Shown here: one piece after another, positions 31,466 through 40,132 of the stretch
Layout of the letters: each line of letters begins with the position of its first letter
Position numbering within the stretch: position 1 is the first letter of the stretch
From: Chrysophaeum taylorii
Lineage: Eukaryota > Sar > Pelagophyceae > Pelagomonadales > Pelagomonadaceae
Direction of reading: 5' to 3'
DNA length: 64,000 nucleotides
Assembly: GCA_029834535.1 (NCBI GenBank)
Contig: JAQMWT010000315.1
Coordinates: 240,676 to 304,675 of the forward strand
Position numbers and translations under genes: made by a program
The notes under the pieces: generated by a model
Database searches by the model: none
Seen by the model: only the letters and a program-made list of their open reading frames with translations
Told to the model about the DNA's origin: nothing

Positions 31466-32230
31466 TTAGACAAGGAGCGATGATTGTTCGTCGTCGGTGT
31501 TGGAGGGCACTGGGGAGGAGCCTCGGAGTATGAGTTTTGCGCCGTAGGCTGAGTTGAGGTCGCGGGAGAGAAGAGCGACCAAGCGTCGCTCAGAAGCTTC
31601 TTTGATCGGCTCGTTGGAGGATCCGTAGGCGCAGCGGCTCATGGAGGCAACGTTCTTCAGAATGTGGATCTCGACGCCCCCAACGGCAGTCTTGGCCTTG
31701 CGGAGAGGGTACCGGTAGCTGCTGTAGGCGACGGGCACGAGGGACACGTCGTAGCGTTGCTCCTTGGCCTCAAAGACCTCTTCGAGGCGGCGTTCCTCCT
31801 GCTGCGACAAGTACTTGGGTCTCGAAGCCCACCTGATCCGGACGCCGGTGGGCAACGGCTCGACGGTTGCCCGGCGGAGCTCGCCGTTACTGCTCGTTTG
31901 TTTCGCCCATTCGTGCAAAAAGTAAACCGCCTCCGGCGCAGGCTTGAGCAGCAGCCACTTGGCGACATCTTCCTTGCGCCACTCGGCGCGCGACATGTTC
32001 GCCGGTTTCACCCATTCTTTCTTTTTCCGTTGTAACGGCGACTGGGTGATTTTTGAGATGAATGCGCTCGTCAGCAGAACTGTACAGACAGAGAACCGCG
32101 ACTCGGGCTCGGCCAGCCACTGCGATACGTCGTCTATCGCGAACGGACGGGCCGTCATGCTGCTGCCCTTGGGCACCGGAGGTACGAATGCCGTCGCTAT
32201 CAAGGCACCAAACAACAACAACAATCTCAT
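31466..32230 (-). CDS. Plastid-targeted-type protein of unknown function
   Basis: Single exon, 254 residues from the ATG at 32230. The N-terminus MRLLLLFGALIATAFVPP is a signal peptide ending at a TAF site followed by Pro/Lys/Ser-rich sequence, the bipartite plastid signal of secondary-plastid algae. Residues about 47-60 could form a membrane segment. The rest is a soluble-looking domain with EWAKQTSS, SRPKYLSQQEERRLEEVF and SRDLNSAYGAKLILRG. I do not recognise the family. Stop codons of this gene and the convergent coiled-coil gene are about 200 bp apart, with AATAAA-like words between. Confidence 0.65.
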   Translation of the reverse strand: MRLLLLFGALIATAFVPPVPKGSSMTARPFAIDDVSQWLAEPESRFSVCTVLLTSAFISKITQSPLQRKKKEWVKPANMSRAEWRKEDVAKWLLLKPAPEAVYFLHEWAKQTSSNGELRRATVEPLPTGVRIRWASRPKYLSQQEERRLEEVFEAKEQRYDVSLVPVAYSSYRYPLRKAKTAVGGVEIHILKNVASMSRCAYGSSNEPIKEASERRLVALLSRDLNSAYGAKLILRGSSPVPSNTDDEQSSLLV

Positions 32231-32309
32231 GGATGGAGGGTTTCCGCTTTTTTTTTACAGTATACTACTTACTGTATGGTGACGCGTTTGCCGCAGGCGG
32301 CGGCTGGTC

Positions 32310-32335
32310 AAATAAAATAAAATAAAATAAAATAA
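32310..32335 (+). repeat. (AAAAT)n microsatellite
   Basis: About five AAAAT units lie between the plastid-type gene and retroelement copy B, close to where the copy B 3' end is expected. Confidence 0.8.
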
Positions 32336-32379
32336 TTAGCGCGACCCGAATTAATAAGAAAACAAGGAATGTGGGGACA

Positions 32380-34260
32380 GAGGCTGGAAAAAGAGAAGGG
32401 GTGAAGAGAGAAGAGGGGTGGTGAAGAGAACAGATGAGGTGTTGACAAGAGTGTGGTGAGGAGGATGTGCCTGAACAGCGCAGATAGGTATGCGGGGCCT
32501 AGTCGGGGTCATCGCCGAGCCGCGGGGCAGGCGAAAAGCAGACCAAGGGCCCCGCCCGTAGGTCGTACGCATGCTGCCGCCGGACGTATGTGCGACGACG
32601 AAGGGTGACGTCCTGGTTGGCGCAACAGGGCGGCCTGGGTGGGGCTCCCCGGGCCTCTCGGGGGCGACACGGCTGAGGGCGGTGAGGGCACAGCGCGCCC
32701 GGCCCAATGCATCGGCGATCCCCCCTCGCGGTAGATGCGGCGAGTTTTTTTTGGGCCGCCTTTGCCTCTGTGACGTTGGCGCAGCCGCTTTCCACCCAGG
32801 TTCGCGCAGCGATGCGCTCGGCGCACGTTTTTGGCGAGGTCGCGGCATGCCGCGCTGACCTCACCGAAGGCACCAAAGACGAGGCCGGCGCCGTAGCTAC
32901 GTAGCCGCTGCTAGACAGGGCCCGAGAAGCCAGGCGGGGGCGCCGGCTGGGTGATGATGGCGTCGATGTCGCGAGCGCGAGCGAGGTACTCGGAGTGGAC
33001 TCGCGCTGCTCGCCGATCGACAGGCGACGGGTGGGAGGAATGGAGGGCGTGGGCGGTATAGAGCGAACCCCATGCGAGGGTTTATTAGAGGTCGTAGAGT
33101 TGCTCCGTGTTTTCGAGTACCCGGTGAGGATGTCCGGGACGACGCGGCGGCGTTGGGCGAGATTGCCTCGATACCGGCCGTAGACGCGCGTGCGAACGGC
33201 AGGGGCGACGACGTCAGCAAATATGCCGAAAACCTCGAGAACTGGGATGCCGGCCTCTTTGACGATGGAGAGGACGCATTCGAGCAAGCCGCCGTCGTGC
33301 CAGGTGGTCCGCGCTCCTCCGCGGTTGCGAAGGTCGAGGCGCGAGAGAAGCGCCTTGCCGTCGAGAACGACATCTGTGCCCAGAATGCGAGTGCCCACGA
33401 GGCCCGAACAACAAGCTGGAGAGGGGTAGCCAAAGCATTGGGCACACATCTCGGCCCAGCAGCGGTTTGAGGGGAGGAGCTGGGCCACGAGCTGATATCT
33501 GAACGTGGTCGAGTAGCCATCCCGCGAGGAGGACGCTATTCGAAGAGCATCATCGGTGATGGTAAAAAAAGTGGCCGCAAGTCGCTGAAGTGTCCAGTGG
33601 CCCGAGCTGCTTCGCGCTGGGAGGTTAGAGCACGCTGGAGCATGAGCGTCGAGACGGTGAGGTCGACGAGGACGCCCGCGGAGCCCAACTCGCGAGGATC
33701 GTCGACGAGATGAACGTATGCGGGGTCGCCGGAACCAGCGCCGCCGTGCGAAAAAGCCAGCGTGGTGCGGAGATCAGCGCGAAGTCCGTCCCACGCAGTC
33801 TCGAGCGCTCGCGCCAGACGGCAACCGGAGGATGCGAGGAGGTCGTGCCAACGGCGCAACTCGTCGTTATCCGCGCGAAAAGAGGTGGCATTCGGGACGA
33901 CCGAGGCGAGGTAGCCAGGGACCTCGACGGCACCGGTAGGATCGCGAAGGTCGACGAGGTGTGGAAGGGCTTGGGCCGCCGTGCCAACAAAGAAGGCGGA
34001 GGTCGTCGGCGCAGGAGCGAATGCCGCCACCCCAATTTCGAGAGCACGAAAAAGGCGTAGGTCGTCGGCGCAGGAGCGAATGCCGCCACCCCAATTTCGA
34101 GAGCACGAAAAAGGCGTCGGAGGACGAGAGTCAAAAACCTGACGCGGGTCGTCAAGTGCTGTGGCGACGAAGTTGAGGACGGCAACGTCGCTCGAGGCAT
34201 TGGTGGGGTAGCACCCCCGAATCCGGGATTAGACTCAGTTATTCGTGCTTTGAAGCCGAA
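32380..34260 (-). mobile_element. Decayed non-LTR retroelement, copy B, 5'-truncated
   Basis: On the minus strand the C-terminal blocks of copy A reappear: HLVDLRDPTGAVEVPGYLAS, CFGYPSPACCSGLVGTRILG, VVAPAVRTRVYGRYRGNLAQ, AERIAARTWVESG and a TYVRRQHAYDL end. The catalytic QGDP and MDD blocks are missing, so it begins within the 3' half. Several frames are used. It contains a tandem 59-bp duplication at 34000-34117. The 3' end near 32400 diverges from the copy A tail. Confidence 0.75.
34000..34117. repeat. Tandem 59-bp duplication inside retroelement copy B
   Basis: Two identical, directly adjacent units start at 34000 and 34059 (aggtcgtcggcgcaggagcg at each start). The unit length is not a multiple of three, so the duplication itself shifts the element's frame. 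Confidence 0.9.
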
Positions 34261-34359
34261 GCCGTCTACGGCAGACAGTTTCCACGACTGAAGCGGGTGG
34301 CTCTTCCAGCGCCCCGCCGAACCATATATTGTCGATTCTTTCACCAACGCGCGCACGGC

Positions 34360-34695
34360 CCTTCCCGGAGACGAGGCGAAGGAGTTCTTTTCGGCTCACG
34401 AGTTCTTTTCGGCTCGCGAGAGGGACGCCAACTTTGAGCGTAAAGTCTTCGCAATCTCGACCCGGCCACTGCAACGGCACCCGATACATCATCGATCGTA
34501 TCGCGTCGCTGAAGCTCCTTCAACTAGGTGAACGGCGAGAAAAAAAAAAGAAAACTGATGATCCCGCGCGTCACCCTCAGTATCCTTGGTTTCCGCAAGG
34601 TCGGCGTCCTCTTGCCCAGGCCCGTCTTCAGCCACGGCCAGCTCTACGTGGTGGTGGCTCTCTGGCGAGTCGTCGGCAAGCCAGTTGTGTGTTAA
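34360..34695 (+). pseudogene. Pif1/Helitron-type helicase C-terminal fragment, copy 2
   Basis: Plus-strand words GHCNGTRYIIDRIASLKLLQ and, after a short A-rich interruption, VGVLLPRPVFSHGQLYVV correspond to the last Pif1 motifs. They are homologous to the minus-strand copy at 27.95-28.43 kb. The TINKSQGQT block is missing. The fragment abuts retroelement copy B on its left and ends about 70 bp before VPS8. Confidence 0.7.
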
Positions 34696-34726
34696 ATCTT
34701 AAAGAATAATAATAATAACCCTGGTG

Positions 34727-34747
34727 GTGTGTGTGTGTGTGTGTGTG
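34727..34747 (+). repeat. (GT)n run in VPS8 leader
   Basis: A dinucleotide run ends 13 bp before the VPS8 start codon at 34760. Confidence 0.85.
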
Positions 34748-34759
34748 AGCGTCGTCGAG

Positions 34760-37700
34760 ATGGCTGCGCTGCTGGATCCTCTCGAGGCGATCCTCGCGGA
34801 CGGGAGCTCCGATTCGGATGTGGATGTGTCCGGGCTGGACCTCGAGGAGATCTTGCGCGAGGAGGACGACGAGGATGACTTCCGGCGGAGTAGCGTGTCG
34901 TGGCAGCAGGAGGATCCGTTGTCTCCAACGAGCGCGTCGTACAGCGCGCGCGACTGGGCCCTGCTCCAGCAGATTCTCAAGGAAGACGAGGAGGAAGACG
35001 TGGATGTGGTGGAGCTGGCTCCCCCCGTGGTCGAGCAGGATGTGCCGTCGTCGTCGTCGTTGGTGCCCGAGGCGTCGGCACCACCTCCCGACCAGGAGGA
35101 GGAGGCAATATCGTCGTCAATATCGTCGTCGATATCGTCGTCAATATCGTCGTCGGGAAGCCCCCCGATGAGGACGAGGACGACGACGACGACGGCGGCG
35201 GCGGCGGCGGCGGCGGCGGTGGAGGAAGGTGGTTTGGAGTCGTCGCGAGCGTCCAAGTTGTGGCGAATTTCGCGGCTCGGGGGTGCCCTGGAGCGAGAGC
35301 AGCGGCTCGCTCGAGGCAGGAGCAAGTCTGAGATGGCGTCGCCGTTGTCGTTGAAGCGGCGGGCTCGGGCGCGCGACGGCGCGACGGTGGCGAGCCGGCG
35401 GGCGGCCGCTTCGGGTCGGTGCGGCGTGAAGGTGGAAAGCCTCGCGACGATCTCGCGGCAGCTGGGGAAGAACGCGCAGTATCGCGCGCACGGGCCGGGG
35501 TTGCCCGCGTCGCTCGCGGCGCGGGCCAAGTTCGTGGCGGTGGGGACGTCTCGGGGGCTCGCGTTGGTGTTCGATCACTTCGAGGAGGTGCGGCGCGTGC
35601 TGGGGACGGCGGCGGGGGAGGACGCGGTGAGCGCGGTGGACGTGTTTGAGTCTGCGGTGGCGTGCGGTCACGTTTCGGGTAAGATCGCGATCTGGGACGT
35701 GGTCAAGGGAACGCGGGGGAACCGGGGGTCCGTGTCGAGCGAGGTAATGTTGCTGCGGTTCTACGGGGGTGCGGGATTGGTGTGCATCGAGGCGTCGGGG
35801 TGCGTCCACAAGATTGGGGGCGTCGGGACGAAGCGGTTCTGGCAGCAGCAGCAGCAGCAGCTGAGCGTGGAGTGTTTGCTGGACGAGTCGGCGGGCGTGA
35901 GCGCGTCGCGTAATTTGTGTTCGACGGGAAGCAAGGAGGCCGTGTTTTCGTCGGTGAAGACTACTTTTGTGGTGTCGCTCGAGCCCGCGGCGAAGATCAC
36001 GCAGAGGTGGGCGGGGAAAAACGTCGCGGTCACGGCCGCCGCGGGCTCTCGCGTCGCGAGAGCGACCTCGAGCGGCGTCGTCGAGGTGTTGTCGTTGTTG
36101 CCCGGAGGTTTCGAGGAGACGAGAAGCTCGGATAATCATCATCATCAGGATCCGCGTGGTTGTTGCTCGCCCCCGCGGGCGCTCGAGTTTTTGGACCCGG
36201 CGCACGCGGTCGTACTCTCGGAATCATCATCATCATCGAACTCGCACCACCACCACCAAATTTGGGTCCTGAACGTGGATCGTTGGGAGACTATATCGAA
36301 AATCGACGGCGTCCCGTTCCTGAGTCTGTCGGGCGTCTCGAGGTGCGAGTCGTGCGCCTACTTTCTCGGCGCGCACGAGGTCGCGCGCGTGCGGCTGCAG
36401 ACGCCCGAGGCGAGGGTCGAGGCGTTGATCGAGGCGGGGGAGTGGCTCGAGGCCCTGGCTTTAGCTCTCGACGAGAAGCTCGATACCGACCTCCTCAAGC
36501 GGTACGCGGCGCTCGCGGTCGACAATAGGCCGACGCGGCCAGACCTCGCGCGGTCGCACTTTTCGATGCTCGCGTCGGTGTGCGTCGAGTTTTGCGTCGA
36601 AAGTAACGACTTGGATCTGTTGTTTGGCGAGATCTTTGGGAGTTTCGCGTCCCTCGACCGTTCGGACGCTTTTTTGGAAGCCCTGGAGCCGTTCGTGCTT
36701 TCGGACAAACTGCGACGATTGTCGCCAGAGGTGATGCGAGCGTTCGTCGACCACTACGAGAAAAGAGGGGCCTTGGTGGCCGTCGAGCGGTGTCTCCTGC
36801 ACCTCGACGTCCGCGCGCTCGACTTCGACATGATCACGTCTCTCCTCAGGACGCATCGCCTCTACACGGCCATGTTCCGGGTGTACGGCGCGGGGTTGGA
36901 CGACTACGTGACCCCGCTCGAGCACGCGCTCTACCGCGAACCGCAGCAGGCCTTGTTGTACGCGCGGTTTTGCCTCGAGGGGATCGAGTTTCCGGGGGAG
37001 GAGAGCATCGACCCGGCGCGCCTCGATTCGTTGCGGTGCGAGGTCATGCAGTTTCTCCTCCAGCGCCAGCCCCTGAACGGGCAAGAAGAAGGAGCAGAGG
37101 AGTACGGATATTCGCGCGCTTTGCTGAGGGCGAACGAGCCGGCGTTCCTGGACGTTCTCGCGGTTGGTTTGGGGTTGGGCGTCTACAGCCTCTCGAGCGT
37201 CGAGGACGACAACCCGTACGAATCGAAGAAAGCGGCCGCGGTCGGGAGGGTGACGACGCCGCCCCACCCCGACACCTACCTGCGCGCCGCGGCGAGCGAC
37301 TCGGCAGAATACCTGGAGTTCGTGGGAAAGCACGCCCACGTTTTCTCGAACGTCGACCAGGATCTTTCGGTGAGAGTCCTCGAGCACCTCGTCCGACAAC
37401 CTTCGTCCGACGTCGACCTCGGGCGCGTCCTGCGAGCCTTGGTCGTTTCTTCGGTCGTCCGGGACGCGGTCCTCCCGCGACTCAAAGATCTCGCCTCCTT
37501 GCTCGGAAACAAGGTCGCGCTCCTCGCGATCGATCGCTTCGACGCGATCGCCGCGGTCGAGAGCATAGCTCGCCGAGAAGAAGACGAAGACGGCTCGGAC
37601 GACGACGCCGCGAGACGCGCTTCCGGCGCCTTCCGGGCCACGATCGCTCGGTACCGGGAAGCCGCGGACGCTCCCGGAGCCTTCGAGTTTGCGGCTTTGG

Positions 37701-39217
37701 TGTTCGAACTCGTGGTCGTCGACGACGACGACCTCGCCCGGACATTTCTCGAATCCTCGCTCCCGGACCTCGCGTCCCTCGACGCCGTTCGGGCCGCCGA
37801 CCTCGCCGTCTTCGTCGTCGCGGACGGCAAGGAGGAGGACGGGAGGCGTTTTCTCGAGAGGGCCGCGAGTCTCGTGACGCCCCCGGCCGTCCAATTCGCG
37901 TTCGTCGACGCGCTCGTCTCGCGCCGCCGCCGCCGCCGCCGCGACGACGACGACGAAGAAGAAGAAGAAGAAGAAGAGCTTTTCAATCTCGACGCGCTCT
38001 ACGTCAGGCTCCTCGCCGACCACGCGCCCGAACGACTCTTCCAATTCCTCTCGTCGCGAGAAGGAGCCTACGACGTCGAGGCCGCGCTCGCGCTCTGTCG
38101 CGAGAAGCGCATCGCCGACGCCGAAGCTTATCTGTTGGAACTGACGGGCGACGGCGGCGGCGCCCTCGCCCTCGTCCTCGAAACCCTCCGCGACAGGTTC
38201 GAGAAACTCCGCGAAGCGTTACGCTCGGCCAACCGCGACGGCCGCTTCAATCTCGAAAAGTACGGACTCCTCTCGGACGACGTCGTGGTAGACCTCCCGT
38301 CCACGCACGCCCGAGCTCTCAGAGCCATGGAGACCCTGAACGAAGGCCGCGCGGCCTCCTCGATCCTCGACGCGGCCGTCGGCCTCTGCCGGCGCCACTC
38401 GGCCGCCCTCAAGAAGAACGACGAGGCCTGGTTCGCGACGCTCGACCAACTCCTCGACGCCAAGCGCAACCTTCAGCTCTCGCGCGAGCTCCCGTCCAAC
38501 GCGTCGTTGATGCACGCGATGCTCGACGACATGGTCCGCCGCGCTTTGGGGGCGATGTCCGAATACGTCGCGCTGCCCGACATCGTCTCGAAGCTCCTCG
38601 TTGACCACGCCGACTCGAACCTCGGCGACTTCCGCCAGGTCATCGTATCGATGCTACGAGCGACGCGCCACGAAACCAGAATGTACTCGTCGCTCTCAAA
38701 CTTGCTGCGGTCCGAGGCGGCTCGCCTCCGCGCGAACCTCGTCGAGAAATCGAACCTGGGGCTGCGCGTCGTTCCGCCCTTTCCTCCTCCTCCGGAATCG
38801 AGCGACAAAGGGGTCTACCGCCTCGAGCGCAGGGGCCCCCGCGAGTGGGGTATGCGTTTCGTCCCGCAGGATAAAACTGCTGCTGATCCTACGACGGAGC
38901 TGGAGGAAGCAAAACTGTTTCGATCTTCTTGGGACCGAACCAAGGCCCTCGCGGTCGAACCCATCACTACCGTCCAAAACTTCGACCGCGAAATCCGCCA
39001 AGGTTCCTTCTTCCACCAGTTCAGAGTCGAGACCCGCCCCGCCTCGCCGCTCCCGCCCGCCCGCCCGCCCCGCAGAGTCCCGGGCACGCTCGACCCGCGT
39101 CCCAAGTTTTCCGGTTTCTTCCCGCCCAACCTCGCGCCAAAGCCCTTACCGCCAGACCGCTCCTCCGCCGCTTCCATCCCGCCCACCCTCGACCAGTTCA
39201 TCCCCGTCCCTCCCTAA
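34760..39217 (+). CDS. VPS8: Vacuolar protein sorting 8 (CORVET subunit)
   Basis: Single exon, 1485 residues from the ATG at 34760. The N-terminal ~240 residues are acidic and low complexity. About 254-550 form the WD-like propeller (KFVAVGTSRGLALVFDHF, GHVSGKIAIWDVVKG, CVHKIGG), as in VPS8. About 594-730 carry the conserved VPS8 block (NDLDLLFGEIFGSF, SDKLRRLSPEVMRAFVDHYE, GLDDYVTPLEHAL), followed by helical solenoid to about 1350. VPS8 is the Rab5-binding subunit of the CORVET tether on early endosomes. A canonical C-terminal RING is not obvious; the end is Pro-rich (about 1410-1485). An intron-free 4.5-kb gene is notable beside the intron-bearing megasynthase. Confidence 0.85.
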   Translation: MAALLDPLEAILADGSSDSDVDVSGLDLEEILREEDDEDDFRRSSVSWQQEDPLSPTSASYSARDWALLQQILKEDEEEDVDVVELAPPVVEQDVPSSSSLVPEASAPPPDQEEEAISSSISSSISSSISSSGSPPMRTRTTTTTAAAAAAAAVEEGGLESSRASKLWRISRLGGALEREQRLARGRSKSEMASPLSLKRRARARDGATVASRRAAASGRCGVKVESLATISRQLGKNAQYRAHGPGLPASLAARAKFVAVGTSRGLALVFDHFEEVRRVLGTAAGEDAVSAVDVFESAVACGHVSGKIAIWDVVKGTRGNRGSVSSEVMLLRFYGGAGLVCIEASGCVHKIGGVGTKRFWQQQQQQLSVECLLDESAGVSASRNLCSTGSKEAVFSSVKTTFVVSLEPAAKITQRWAGKNVAVTAAAGSRVARATSSGVVEVLSLLPGGFEETRSSDNHHHQDPRGCCSPPRALEFLDPAHAVVLSESSSSSNSHHHHQIWVLNVDRWETISKIDGVPFLSLSGVSRCESCAYFLGAHEVARVRLQTPEARVEALIEAGEWLEALALALDEKLDTDLLKRYAALAVDNRPTRPDLARSHFSMLASVCVEFCVESNDLDLLFGEIFGSFASLDRSDAFLEALEPFVLSDKLRRLSPEVMRAFVDHYEKRGALVAVERCLLHLDVRALDFDMITSLLRTHRLYTAMFRVYGAGLDDYVTPLEHALYREPQQALLYARFCLEGIEFPGEESIDPARLDSLRCEVMQFLLQRQPLNGQEEGAEEYGYSRALLRANEPAFLDVLAVGLGLGVYSLSSVEDDNPYESKKAAAVGRVTTPPHPDTYLRAAASDSAEYLEFVGKHAHVFSNVDQDLSVRVLEHLVRQPSSDVDLGRVLRALVVSSVVRDAVLPRLKDLASLLGNKVALLAIDRFDAIAAVESIARREEDEDGSDDDAARRASGAFRATIARYREAADAPGAFEFAALVFELVVVDDDDLARTFLESSLPDLASLDAVRAADLAVFVVADGKEEDGRRFLERAASLVTPPAVQFAFVDALVSRRRRRRRDDDDEEEEEEEELFNLDALYVRLLADHAPERLFQFLSSREGAYDVEAALALCREKRIADAEAYLLELTGDGGGALALVLETLRDRFEKLREALRSANRDGRFNLEKYGLLSDDVVVDLPSTHARALRAMETLNEGRAASSILDAAVGLCRRHSAALKKNDEAWFATLDQLLDAKRNLQLSRELPSNASLMHAMLDDMVRRALGAMSEYVALPDIVSKLLVDHADSNLGDFRQVIVSMLRATRHETRMYSSLSNLLRSEAARLRANLVEKSNLGLRVVPPFPPPPESSDKGVYRLERRGPREWGMRFVPQDKTAADPTTELEEAKLFRSSWDRTKALAVEPITTVQNFDREIRQGSFFHQFRVETRPASPLPPARPPRRVPGTLDPRPKFSGFFPPNLAPKPLPPDRSSAASIPPTLDQFIPVPP

Positions 39218-39949
39218 CAACATACCGTCGTCCTACTATTTGGAGCTCGGGCTTCTCTGTCGAACCTGCGCACATCCATCCATCCATCCATCCATCCACC
39301 ACCCCGATGCTGCTGCCGCCCCAGAAGTCGAGGCGGCTGGCTGCTCCTGAGGCCCAGCCCAGGAACAACAACCAACGACGAACAGGCTCCTTCCTTCCTT
39401 CCTTCCTTCCTTCCTTCCTTCCTTCCTTCTACCGAAGTGAAGTCAAGGGGGTGCGTGCCTTGTTGTTGGAGCTCACCAATGGCAATGAATGAATGAATGA
39501 ATGACACACCTAAAAGGGTCTTGTCTTGGTGTGTGGAGAAAACGTCCGATTTTCTTACCGTTGCCTTCCAAGCCGTTGAACTTGGGCGCGCAACGGTTGG
39601 AGGAGAAAGTTTCTGGCGACAATGGTTCGTCTCTATCCGCCTTGCCCTCGGCGCGCCGCGAGGCGTGAGAAAGGAAGAACCATCGCTCGGTGGCGTCCGT
39701 CCCTCGCGAGGGAGCTGTCTATTTATTGTGAAGTCGGGAGTTCCTGACTCGACATCTGCCTTCCTCTCACAAACCACACCGACCGACCACGAGGGAAAAG
39801 AAGGAAGGAAGGGAGGGATGTCGCGCGAACGAGACGAGACGAGACGAGACTTGTTGGAAAGAAAGAAAGAAACAAACAAACAAACAAACAAAAGACCCGA
39901 CTCTTTAACCAACAATCTTCGACTTGGTGTTAAAGACTGACTACCACTA
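39218..39949. other. Intergenic with several microsatellites
   Basis: Holds (ATCC)n at 39274-39300, (TTCC)n at 39390-39429, (ATGA)n at 39484-39502, GAGAC units near 39833-39850 and AAAC units at 39868-39892. A frame at 39497-39940 is open but shows no family features and runs through these repeats. Confidence 0.6.
39390..39429 (+). repeat. (TTCC)n microsatellite
   Basis: About ten TTCC units lie downstream of VPS8. Confidence 0.85.
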
Positions 39950-40132
39950 CTACATTATCGAACACTTTTTGCAATCCGGGTTCGAAGCACAGCCGTCCTT
40001 TCTTCTTGGGGGCGGGGGCGGGGGCTGGTCGAGGCTCGTGTACTCTGCGTTGCGCGGGGCCGTCTCGACGACGACGACCTGGGGCTTGGGGGCCGCCTCG
40101 GGAGGCTCTTCGATTTCCGCGTCCTCCGCCAT
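39950..40132 (-). CDS. Candidate 60-residue acidic protein with C-terminal CaaX box
   Basis: ATG at 40132 to TAG at 39950. The peptide begins MAEDAEIEEPPEAAPKP, has a Pro run (about residues 38-43), a KDGCASNPDCKKC segment and ends in CSIM. C-S-I-M fits a CaaX prenylation signal, with Met favouring farnesyl transfer, so the product could be a small membrane-tethered protein. Nothing in the flanks tells its role. Being short, it could be chance, but composition, ATG and ending all look gene-like. A paired GC-X4-C-X2-C arrangement near the end could bind metal instead. Confidence 0.45.
   Translation of the reverse strand: MAEDAEIEEPPEAAPKPQVVVVETAPRNAEYTSLDQPPPPPPRRKDGCASNPDCKKCSIM

Noticed and set aside
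36461-38044. Long minus-strand frame (527 codons) inside VPS8
   Set aside because: Antisense shadow; VPS8 family blocks are on the plus strand across the same interval.
39497-39940. 147-codon plus-strand frame after VPS8
   Set aside because: Runs through several microsatellites and ends in Lys/Asn/Gln low complexity without any family feature.
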